Assembly (NCBI GenBank): GCA_021740785.1
Contig: JAIOZI010000036.1
Coordinates: forward strand, 1-47,905
Length of the DNA stretch: 47,905 nt
Reading direction: 5' to 3'
Source: Melioribacteraceae bacterium
GTDB taxonomy: Bacteria > Bacteroidota > Ignavibacteria > Ignavibacteriales > Melioribacteraceae
The notes below the pieces were generated by a model. It worked only from the letters and a program-made list of their open reading frames with translations, did no database searches and had not been told where the DNA came from. This document shows positions 18,114 through 25,413 of the stretch, piece after piece. Positions within the stretch are counted from its first letter, which is position 1, and every line of letters starts with the position of its first letter. A program made the translations under genes and the position numbers.

Positions 18114-18590
18114 ATGAAAAAAATATTATTCACAGTTTTACTTGCGTTGCTTGTTCTCTGGGGATGCGGTACCAAAGAAGAAAGCGCAGGTTCAACGCCA
18201 AATACCGATTTTAAGGAGAAGGTGGCTGCAAAATTTGGTCTCACCTTATTTGAATTGGATAACGGGATCGGACCGATAAAAGAGAAAATTAATCTCACAA
18301 ATCAAATTGATCAAATAATGGCGAAATCAGGCGAAGACGTTTTCGTTCAAAAATGTGCACAATGTCATAAACTTGATGAAAGATATACAGGTCCCGCCCT
18401 AAGAGGTGTAACCGAGAGAAGGTCACCGGAATATATAATGAACATGATATTAAATCCCGAAGAAATGACGAAGCGTCATCCCGAGGCAAAGAAAATGCTG
18501 GCGCAATATGCAAATCAAATGACGTTTCAAAATGTAACGGAAGATGACGCAAGAAATCTTCTGGAATATTTACGTTCGGTAAATCAATAA
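18114..18590 (+). CDS. Lipoprotein monohaem cytochrome c, putative NosZ electron donor
   Basis: This 158-residue protein has an MKKILFTVLL signal and lipobox (LWGC), so it is anchored by lipid. After a linker, a class I cytochrome c domain carries CAQCH near residues 80-84. TGPALRGV and the later Met residues (KMLAQYANQMTF) offer the sixth ligand. Clade II nos clusters commonly pair NosZ with such a cytochrome. An ideal AAAAGGAG precedes the ATG, and nosZ follows 17 bases downstream. Its donor is probably a quinol-cytochrome c route encoded elsewhere, since no nosR, nosG or nosH is present. Confidence 0.88.
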   Translation: MKKILFTVLLALLVLWGCGTKEESAGSTPNTDFKEKVAAKFGLTLFELDNGIGPIKEKINLTNQIDQIMAKSGEDVFVQKCAQCHKLDERYTGPALRGVTERRSPEYIMNMILNPEEMTKRHPEAKKMLAQYANQMTFQNVTEDDARNLLEYLRSVNQ

Positions 18591-18607
18591 TAAACTAAGA
18601 GGAAAAA

Positions 18608-20551
18608 ATGAAAAAAATAAGTCTAATTGTCAGTCTAGCAGCTTTAATAGCTATCTCTTCGGCATTATACAATTGTGCCGGTCCCGGCGACGAAACAGGT
18701 TATGCCGATGCTGCACAAAAAGTTTATGTTGCTCCTGGTCAATACGACGAGTTTTACTCGTTTATGTCGGGTGGATTTAACGGACAGGTATCCGTTTACG
18801 GGTTGCCTTCCGGGAGAATGTTCAAATCGATTTCCGTCTTTTCTCAGAATCCCGAAACCGGTTACGGCTACACACCCGAAACCACCCCAATGCTTGAAAC
18901 CTCATACGGAATGGTTCCTTGGGACGACGCACATCATCCCGAACTTTCACAAACAGACGGGATTCCCGATGGTCGATGGCTGTTTATTAACGGGAACAAC
19001 ACCCCGCGTGTAGCTAGAATTGATTTGCGAACATTTGAAACCGCCGAAATTTTGGAAATCCCAAACTCCGCAGGAAACCACGGATCACCTTTCGTTACAA
19101 TGAATACTGAGTACGTGATTGCTTCAACAAGATTCAGCCTGCCGATTCCGCAGCGGGATGTAGCAATTTCTTCTTACAAGGAAAATTTCAAAGGTACCCT
19201 GACATTTATCAGAGCCGATAATGAAACCGGCGATATGGAAATTGCATTCCAAATACTTGTGCCCGGGTTTGATTATGACTTGGCACATGCAGGCAAAGGA
19301 CCTTCACACGGTTGGGCATTCTTTACATCATATAATAGCGAACAGGCAAATACACTTTTGGAAATAAATGCTTCGAGAAACGACAAAGATTTTGTGGCTG
19401 CTGTAAACTGGAAAAAAGCAGAAGAATATTTAAAGGAAGGAAAAGGAAAACGCGTAAAAGTTGATTACACAAATAATTACTATGATGAAGAAGAACATCA
19501 AGCCCATTCCGAAATGCGAAATGAAGTAACCGTAATTTACCCGGAAGACTGCCCGGGACTCATTTACTATCTGCCGACACCAAAATCTCCTCACGGCGTT
19601 GATGTTGATCCATCAGGTGAATATATCGTGGCTGGCGGAAAGTTAGCCACTGTAATTCCTGTTCATTCATTTTCTAAAATGTTGACTGCAATCGAAAACG
19701 AAGAATTCGAAGGGGATATCGATGGCATTCCCATATTAAAATATGAATCCGTTAATGCAGGTGAAGTCGAAAACTGCGGATTAGGACCGCTTCATACTGA
19801 ATTCGACGGAAAGGGTTATGCGTATACTTCGGCTTTTATTTCTTCAGAAATTGTTAAATGGAAAATCGGAACATGGGAAGTTGTTGATAGAATTCCTACA
19901 TACTATTCCATTGGTCATTTGATGATTCCCGGCGGCGACAGTAAAGAACCATGGGGCAAATATGTTGTAGCGCTTAACAAAATTACAAAAGATAGATATC
20001 TTCCAACTGGACCCGAACTCTGCCAATCAGCACAACTGATAGATATTTCAGGCGACAAGATGAAGCTGCTTCTTGATTTCCCCACTGTCGGCGAGCCTCA
20101 CTATGCGCAGGCTATTCCCGCTGAAATTTTGATGAATAACACAAAACGATTTTACGAGTTAGAGAAAAATAAACATCCCTTTAAAACCGGCGGTGAGGCT
20201 GAGGCACGAGCTGAAAGAACCGGCTCGGAAATTCATATTTATATGACGGCTTCACGGACACATTTCAAACCGGATAATATTGAAGGAGTAAGGGTTGGCG
20301 ATAAAGTATTCTTTCACGTTACTAATCTCGAACAGGATTGGGACATACCTCACGGCTTTGCTGTGAAAGGAGCGTTAACATCCGAACTGCTTATTATGCC
20401 GGGCGAGACCAAAACACTGGTTTGGTATCCTAAAAAAGAAGGTGTTTTTCCGTTTTACTGTACTGATTTCTGCTCGGCTCTTCACCAGGAAATGCAGGGT
20501 TACATTCGAGTTTCACCGGCGAACAGCAATGCTGCTGTTTCATACAATTAA
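18608..20551 (+). CDS. nosZ: Nitrous oxide reductase, clade II
   Basis: This 647-residue copper enzyme reduces N2O to N2 in the periplasm. The N terminus is a Sec-type signal with a lipobox-like LYNC and lacks the twin-arginine motif of clade I. The propeller (to about 520) supplies CuZ histidines, including DDAHHPE (about 107-108), GNHGSPF, SHGWAF, SPHGVD, LHTEFDGKGYAY and GEPHYAQ. The C-terminal cupredoxin domain has the CuA site: DIPHGF and FYCTDFCSALHQEMQGY (two Cys, His and Met near 617-630). The length is typical. An AAGAGG site is correctly spaced. The downstream gap contains a perfect stem-loop (20568-20628). Confidence 0.97.
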   Translation: MKKISLIVSLAALIAISSALYNCAGPGDETGYADAAQKVYVAPGQYDEFYSFMSGGFNGQVSVYGLPSGRMFKSISVFSQNPETGYGYTPETTPMLETSYGMVPWDDAHHPELSQTDGIPDGRWLFINGNNTPRVARIDLRTFETAEILEIPNSAGNHGSPFVTMNTEYVIASTRFSLPIPQRDVAISSYKENFKGTLTFIRADNETGDMEIAFQILVPGFDYDLAHAGKGPSHGWAFFTSYNSEQANTLLEINASRNDKDFVAAVNWKKAEEYLKEGKGKRVKVDYTNNYYDEEEHQAHSEMRNEVTVIYPEDCPGLIYYLPTPKSPHGVDVDPSGEYIVAGGKLATVIPVHSFSKMLTAIENEEFEGDIDGIPILKYESVNAGEVENCGLGPLHTEFDGKGYAYTSAFISSEIVKWKIGTWEVVDRIPTYYSIGHLMIPGGDSKEPWGKYVVALNKITKDRYLPTGPELCQSAQLIDISGDKMKLLLDFPTVGEPHYAQAIPAEILMNNTKRFYELEKNKHPFKTGGEAEARAERTGSEIHIYMTASRTHFKPDNIEGVRVGDKVFFHVTNLEQDWDIPHGFAVKGALTSELLIMPGETKTLVWYPKKEGVFPFYCTDFCSALHQEMQGYIRVSPANSNAAVSYN

Positions 20552-20567
20552 TTATTGAGTGAGGTAG

Positions 20568-20628
20568 GCTGTTTCAAATTATCTTTTTATACGGATGTAT
20601 TTTTTCAACCTGCTGTATTTGAAACAGC
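20568..20628 (+). promoter_or_regulatory. Stem-loop between nosZ and the next gene
   Basis: GCTGTTTCAAAT (20568-20579) is the exact inverted copy of ATTTGAAACAGC (20617-20628), with a 37-base loop. No U-tract follows, so it is more likely a transcript-processing or stabilising hairpin, which would leave nosZ mRNA more abundant than the accessory genes, than a terminator. Confidence 0.6.
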
Positions 20629-20652
20629 TCTACTTTATCGAAGAGGAAAATA

Positions 20653-21237
20653 ATGACAAAGAAAGAAAGATTGATAATGACAATTGCTTCGATGATACTA
20701 ATCGGGACTTTCTTTTTCCCGATATGGAAAATTGATCTGCAAGCGCCTCAATACCCCGAAGGAATTGGTCTGCGAATTTGGGTTAATAAAATTACAGGCG
20801 CAAGCAAACATGATCTCGATAATATTAACAAGCTGAATCATTACATAGGGATGAAAGAGATTAAGCCGGAGTCCATCCCGGAATTATCCGTCATGCCTTT
20901 TATAATCGGCTTCTTTATTGTGACAGGATTAATCGCTGCATTTTTAAAAAAGAAGCCGCTTGCATCGGGCTGGCTTGCTCTATTTATTATTACTCTTATC
21001 TACGGTTTCTATGACTATTATTTGTGGGGATATGATTACGGGCATAATTTAAATCCCAACGCACCAATTAAAATTCCGGGAATGGTTTATCAGCCCCCGT
21101 TATTCGGCTCAAAACAACTGCTTAATATGCTTTCAGTCTCTCTGCCCGGTACCGGGAGTTTTTTAATTGGAGTTTCTATCATGCTGGTATTATATGTTTT
21201 ATTCAACAATAAATTCAAGAGGTTTCAACTCAGATGA
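20653..21237 (+). CDS. nos-cluster inner-membrane protein (NosB-like position)
   Basis: This 194-residue protein has about four hydrophobic helices: one at the N terminus (IASMILIGTFFFPIW), MPFIIGFFIVTGLIAAF, GWLALFIITLIYGFYDYY and a C-terminal FLIGVSIMLVLYVLF. A periplasmic loop follows the first helix. A membrane protein directly after nosZ is standard in clade II clusters (called NosB in Wolinella); its biochemical role is not established. AAGAGG precedes the ATG, and the stop overlaps the nosL start by 4 bases. Confidence 0.75.
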   Translation: MTKKERLIMTIASMILIGTFFFPIWKIDLQAPQYPEGIGLRIWVNKITGASKHDLDNINKLNHYIGMKEIKPESIPELSVMPFIIGFFIVTGLIAAFLKKKPLASGWLALFIITLIYGFYDYYLWGYDYGHNLNPNAPIKIPGMVYQPPLFGSKQLLNMLSVSLPGTGSFLIGVSIMLVLYVLFNNKFKRFQLR

Positions 21238-21680
21238 AAAAATCAATGCTTGTATCAGCAATCATTCTAATCGCATTAACAGCTTGCTCTTATGAACCGG
21301 AACCCATTAGATATGGAGAAGATAATTGCGATTTATGCAAAATGCAGATTTCAGATCATAAGTTCGGGACAGAAATTCTTACATCCAAAGGAAAAGCAAT
21401 TAAGTTCGACTCTATCGAATGTATGGCGGATTATTCATCAAAATTGAATCCTGATCATATTGAATCATTTTGGGTTACCGATTTTTCCAACGCAGGGAAA
21501 CTTATCAGTATTGAGGAAGTTAAGTTTTTAAGAAGCGATGAACTGCGAAGCCCGATGGGTTTAAGTTTACTTGCACTTTCCGACGAAACTGAGTTGAGAG
21601 ATCTGACTAATAAATTCGGCGGTGAAGAACTGAGCTGGAATGAAGTGCAAGAATATGTAAAGAAAGAATGGCATGATTAA
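21234..21680 (+). CDS. nosL: NosL copper chaperone lipoprotein
   Basis: This 148-residue lipoprotein has a lipobox at LTAC|S. CDLCKMQISD (Cys and Met ligands, about residues 32-41) is the Cu(I)-binding motif of NosL, and FDSIECMADY is the second conserved block. It delivers copper to apo-NosZ in the periplasm with NosD/F/Y. It overlaps the membrane-protein gene by 4 bases and nosD by 8, indicating coupled translation. The family call is secure. Confidence 0.93.
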   Translation: MKKSMLVSAIILIALTACSYEPEPIRYGEDNCDLCKMQISDHKFGTEILTSKGKAIKFDSIECMADYSSKLNPDHIESFWVTDFSNAGKLISIEEVKFLRSDELRSPMGLSLLALSDETELRDLTNKFGGEELSWNEVQEYVKKEWHD

Positions 21681-22920
21681 TCTTAGTAAGCATATAATCT
21701 TTTTTTGTGTAGCTGTTTTATTCACTCAGTTCAACCTTACCGGGGGTGAACTGCAAGTTGGGAAATCTTTTCAATACAAATCCGTTGCTTCCGCAATAAG
21801 CGCATCGGTTAACGGCGATACAATTATAATTAACGGGGGCTTTTATAAAGAAGCAAATTTAGTGATTCGAGAAAAAATTATTCTTATCGGTAAGAACAAT
21901 CCAATAATAGACGGCGAAAGCAGGTATAATATCTTAAGTATATTCTCCGATTCGGTTACAGTTGAAGGCATTACTTTTCAGAATGCCGGAATAAGTTTCA
22001 TCGAAGATAACGCCGCAATTAAATTAGATTCAGTGAAACACTGTATCATAAGAAACAATACCTTTATCAATAATTTTTTCGGTGTATATCTTGCCGAAGC
22101 ATCTTACTGCACAATTACAGGCAATTCAATCAGCGCTCAATCGAAAAAGGAAACACAGTCCGGCAACGGAATTCATCTCTGGTACTGCAAGAACATTCTA
22201 ATTGAAAACAACAGCATCGAAGGTCACAGAGACGGTATTTATTTTGAGTTTGTTGAGAGCAGTATTATAAAACACAATTTTAGTTTCGAAAATTTGCGTT
22301 ACGGTTTGCACTTTATGTTTTCGGATAGCTGCACATATTCTGAAAATAGATTTGAAGATAACGGCGCTGGCGTTGCGGTTATGTTTACACACCGGATTAC
22401 AATGGTTAACAACGAGTTTATCCACAATTGGGGCAGCGCTTCATTCGGGATTTTACTTAAAGAAATAACAGACAGCAAAATTGAAAATAATTATTTCTAT
22501 AAAAACACCAGTGGAATTTATCTCGAAGGCTGCAACAGGATAATCATTGCAAATAACGATTTTATTGAAAACGGCTGGGCGCTCAGACTAATGGCAAACT
22601 CGATGGATAATATTTTTAGAGAGAATAATTTTATAGGCAATTCATTTGATATTGCAACGAACAACACAAAAAACTATAACCTATTCGAATACAATTATTG
22701 GTCGGAATACAGCGGCTATGATATCAACAAGGATGGTATTGGTGATATTCCTTATCGACCGGTTAAATTGTTTTCCCTTATTGTTGAACGGAACAAACCG
22801 ACATTGCTGCTGCTCAGAAGCTTTTTTGCTGAAATTCTTAATTATGCCGAACGAGTCTTCCCGGCATTAACTCCAAAAAAATTGGTTGATAATAGTCCCG
22901 CTATGCAGAGGCTGCAATGA
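21673..22920 (+). CDS. nosD: NosD, periplasmic copper-site maturation protein
   Basis: This 415-residue protein has an N-terminal signal followed by right-handed parallel beta-helix repeats (about 90-350) of the NosD/CASH type. Repeated turns such as NNTFINNFFGVYLAEA, ENNSIEGHRDGIYFEF and ENNYFYKNTSGIYLEG show this. DINKDGIGDIPYRP is the usual end of the helix. The C terminus may pack against the membrane transporter NosFY. It matures the CuZ centre of NosZ. The start lies inside nosL and the stop overlaps nosF (ATGA). Confidence 0.94.
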   Translation: MINLSKHIIFFCVAVLFTQFNLTGGELQVGKSFQYKSVASAISASVNGDTIIINGGFYKEANLVIREKIILIGKNNPIIDGESRYNILSIFSDSVTVEGITFQNAGISFIEDNAAIKLDSVKHCIIRNNTFINNFFGVYLAEASYCTITGNSISAQSKKETQSGNGIHLWYCKNILIENNSIEGHRDGIYFEFVESSIIKHNFSFENLRYGLHFMFSDSCTYSENRFEDNGAGVAVMFTHRITMVNNEFIHNWGSASFGILLKEITDSKIENNYFYKNTSGIYLEGCNRIIIANNDFIENGWALRLMANSMDNIFRENNFIGNSFDIATNNTKNYNLFEYNYWSEYSGYDINKDGIGDIPYRPVKLFSLIVERNKPTLLLLRSFFAEILNYAERVFPALTPKKLVDNSPAMQRLQ

Positions 22921-23627
22921 TAAATATAAATAGATTGGTGAAAAATTACGGTCGGTTTGAAGTACTTAAAAATATTGATCTCTCAATCGAGAAAGGGAAA
23001 ATAAATTATATTGTCGGTCCTAATGGTTCAGGTAAATCCACGCTGATAAAAATAATACTTGGACTTGTTAAACCAACCGGCGGCGAAGTTTTCATCGGCG
23101 AACACAAAATAAACAGCGATTCCGATTATCGCAGTAAGATCGGCTATATGCCTCAGGCTGCGAGCTTTCCTGAGAATCTTAAGGTTAGAGAAGTAATTGA
23201 AATGGTAAAAGATTTGCGAAACCACAAGAGTGATTTCGATCTTGACTTAACAGAAAAATTCCGGCTTGAGAGAGAGATGAGAAAAAAATTGTGCGATTTA
23301 TCCGGTGGAACGCGTCAAAAAGTCAATGCCGCTATCGCGTTTATGTTCAACCCCGAATTATTGATTTTAGATGAACCGACTGCAGGCTTAGATCCTGTAT
23401 CGAGCAGCATATTAAAAGACAAAATTATAAAAGAAAGGAATGCCGGGAAAACAATTATTCTTACGTCTCACATTCTAAGCGAATTAGAAGAGCTGGCAGA
23501 TAATGTAATTTTTCTGCTGGAAGGCAGAATTTATTTTTACGGTACGCTGTCGAAACTAATACTAACTACCGAACAAAAAAATCTCGAGCGGGCAATTGCT
23601 TCAATCATGAATGGAGCCCCTGTATGA
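22917..23627 (+). CDS. nosF: NosF, ABC transporter ATPase
   Basis: This is a 236-residue cytoplasmic ATPase. Walker A is GPNGSGKSTL (about residues 39-48), the Q-loop is in GYMPQAASFP, the signature is LSGGTRQKV, Walker B is LLILDEPTAGLDP and the switch His is in LTSHILSE. It pairs with NosY to form the exporter of the NosDFY complex that supports copper-centre assembly. It is coupled on both sides by 4-base overlaps. Confidence 0.95.
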   Translation: MININRLVKNYGRFEVLKNIDLSIEKGKINYIVGPNGSGKSTLIKIILGLVKPTGGEVFIGEHKINSDSDYRSKIGYMPQAASFPENLKVREVIEMVKDLRNHKSDFDLDLTEKFRLEREMRKKLCDLSGGTRQKVNAAIAFMFNPELLILDEPTAGLDPVSSSILKDKIIKERNAGKTIILTSHILSELEELADNVIFLLEGRIYFYGTLSKLILTTEQKNLERAIASIMNGAPV

Positions 23628-24415
23628 GAACACTATCAAAAATAATTAAGTATCAACTGAATGATGTTTTTCGAAGCAAATGGGTAGTAGTTTATACTGC
23701 TTTCTTCTTTCTCATTTCATATGGTTTATTAACATTTTCACATGATTCTTCTAAAGTATTAGTAAGCCTTCTGAATGTTATTATAATTGTTATACCACTT
23801 ATAAGCATCGTCTTCGGAACAATATTTTTATACAATAATAAAAACGCTATAACCTTTCTTCTCTCGCAACCTGTTGAGAGGAAACTGCTTTACATCGGTC
23901 TTTATCTTGGACTTATAATTCCCTTAACTCTAAGTTTTATTATTGGAACAATAATCCCGGTCATCATTTTTTTTAAAGTATTCAATGAAAACTTCACAAC
24001 ATTTTTATTATTAATTGGGGCAGGAATTTTTCTTACAATGATTTTCGGGGGAATTGCATTTCTTATATCAACATATAATGAAGACAGGCTAAGGGGATTG
24101 GGAATTTCAATCTTTACATGGCTGCTGCTCTCCGCATTATATGACGGGATTGTTCTTCTGCTTCTGCAGGTTTTCCAAGAGTATCCATTAGAAAAAGTAT
24201 CAATTGCATTAAGCATACTAAACCCTGTTGATCTTGCAAGAATTATCGTTATCCTAAAATTTGATGTATCAGCTTTGATGGGTTATACAGGTGCGGTTTT
24301 CCAAAACTTTTTTTCCGGTGGATTGGGATTTATAATTGCATCCTCTGCTTTATTAATTTGGATAATTCTGCCGCTCTTTATGGGAATGCGGAAATTCATA
24401 AAAAAGGATTTCTAA
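23624..24415 (+). CDS. nosY: NosY, ABC transporter permease
   Basis: This 263-residue membrane protein has six predicted helices, including YTAFFFLISYGLLTF, IVIPLISIVFGTIFLY, GLIIPLTLSFIIGTIIPV and a final IIASSALLIWIILPLF. LNPVDLARIIVI is a conserved NosY block. It forms the channel of the NosDFY transporter with NosF. It is the last gene of the island; I see no strong terminator before the repeat element that follows. Confidence 0.93.
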   Translation: MRTLSKIIKYQLNDVFRSKWVVVYTAFFFLISYGLLTFSHDSSKVLVSLLNVIIIVIPLISIVFGTIFLYNNKNAITFLLSQPVERKLLYIGLYLGLIIPLTLSFIIGTIIPVIIFFKVFNENFTTFLLLIGAGIFLTMIFGGIAFLISTYNEDRLRGLGISIFTWLLLSALYDGIVLLLLQVFQEYPLEKVSIALSILNPVDLARIIVILKFDVSALMGYTGAVFQNFFSGGLGFIIASSALLIWIILPLFMGMRKFIKKDF

Positions 24416-24727
24416 TGATTTGAAAATTTTTGTAATGGTTGTAACTATTATGCAGAACATTTATGTGAAAAAGGAATCAAGCTCCCGCCTAACGTAGCGA
24501 ACTCAAAATCAATTTGCAGATTGAAGAAACCGGAACATCAATAGAGAATGTTGCTGACCTGTTGTGACCACTTAATAGAAATATTATTAACTCACGTTAC
24601 GCAGAGTTTGTATTGAATGACCCCGACAGTTAAAGATTGTGTGAAAATGTTAATTGTAGAGCCCGTCTGCTCGTCAGTCGTCAGACCTCGACGCACCCTG
24701 TCGGGATTACGATCGTCAGATTACGAC

Positions 24728-24769
24728 GAATTCTGTCGAACGAATTCTGTCGAACGGATTCTGTCGAAC
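24728..24769. repeat. Three tandem 14-bp units
   Basis: GAATTCTGTCGAAC occurs twice exactly (24728-24741, 24742-24755) and a third time with one change (24756-24769). The third unit and its flank resemble 9451-9473 in the radical SAM upstream gap, so the two loci share a repeat family. Confidence 0.85.
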
Positions 24770-24880
24770 GCCGAGTTTACCCGACTTTGGCGAGGCAGGC
24801 GAGATTCATCTCGCCGATTATGAATTTAGCACATTCTAACAACATCCTAGAGCGAAATAAATTTCGCCTACCTCGGCTGC

Positions 24881-25085
24881 CAATGCTGTCAACTTAGTAC
24901 ACCTAAGAATGCGGCTAAAGCCGAATGATTTTTCGGATATTAAATCCGTTCGCTAAAGCGAACGGCTATATAAAACCATAATAGCCGTTGCCTTAAGCAA
25001 CGGGACTAAAAAATTAAACCCAAAGTGGCTTTAGCCTGTCTGCCGATAGGCAGGCCACATTTTTTATCTTAAGTTGACAGCATTG
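24881..25085. mobile_element. Inner miniature element with 9-bp target duplication
   Basis: The ends CAATGCTGTCAACTTA (24881-24896) and TAAGTTGACAGCATTG (25070-25085) are perfect 16-bp inverted repeats. CTCGGCTGC lies directly on each side (24872-24880 and 25086-25094), which is a perfect 9-bp target duplication. The interior is a string of hairpins: CGGCTAAAGCCG, CCGTTCGCTAAAGCGAACGG and CCGTTGC/GCAACGG. It has no coding sequence, so a transposase would have to act in trans. Confidence 0.88.
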
Positions 25086-25128
25086 CTCGGCTGCAGACGG
25101 GCTCTACAATTTTCACACAGTCTCTTTA

Positions 25129-25413
25129 GGGCGTGGGGAATAAATATACCCAATATTCACAGGGGTTTTCCCGTTGGTTCACTGCGTGCTAACCCCTTTC
25201 CTCAGAAGGCGATCAACTTGAGCAAACTAATTCAACAATAGAGAATAATGTTAGTAGTAAAAAATGATTTTAAAACTTTTCGCGAACTACATTTGATAGA
25301 ACATCTAAAAAATCCTCTCTTCAAAGTGATTATGTTTTTTATTTTACAGAATTTAATTGACTATTAACTTCATTTTATTATTTTTATAAGTTTTGACGTT
25401 CCCTTATATACAC
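25129..25413. other. Intergenic stretch upstream of the phosphate symporter
   Basis: An inverted repeat AGGGGTT/AACCCCT spans 25161-25197. The rest is AT-rich and probably contains the symporter promoter, which I cannot place. A 39-codon frame at 25248-25367 has no ribosome binding site and is not called. Confidence 0.5.

Larger units (their letters stand above)
24631..25128. mobile_element. Outer miniature inverted-repeat element
   Basis: The left arm (24631-24670) and right arm (25093-25128) are inverted copies that share GTGTGAAAA, TTGTAGAGCCCGTCTGC and a CTTTA/TAAAG edge. They differ by a 6-base indel and a few changes. The element has no protein gene. It contains a tandem repeat, the hairpins GCGAGATTCATCTCGC and GCGAAATAAATTTCGC, and a second inserted element (24881-25085). 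It fills the middle of the roughly 1-kb gap between nosY and the phosphate symporter; 24416-24630 shows nothing else I can name. Confidence 0.8.

Noticed and set aside
18296-18320. FNR-like TTGATCAA/ATCAA boxes
   Set aside because: They lie inside the cytochrome c coding sequence, not in front of a gene.
24637-24897. Plus-strand frame of 86 codons between nosY and the symporter
   Set aside because: It is made of the tandem repeat and hairpins of the mobile element and has no start signal.
25248-25367. 39-codon frame upstream of the symporter
   Set aside because: It has no ribosome binding site, and AT-rich composition makes such frames common.
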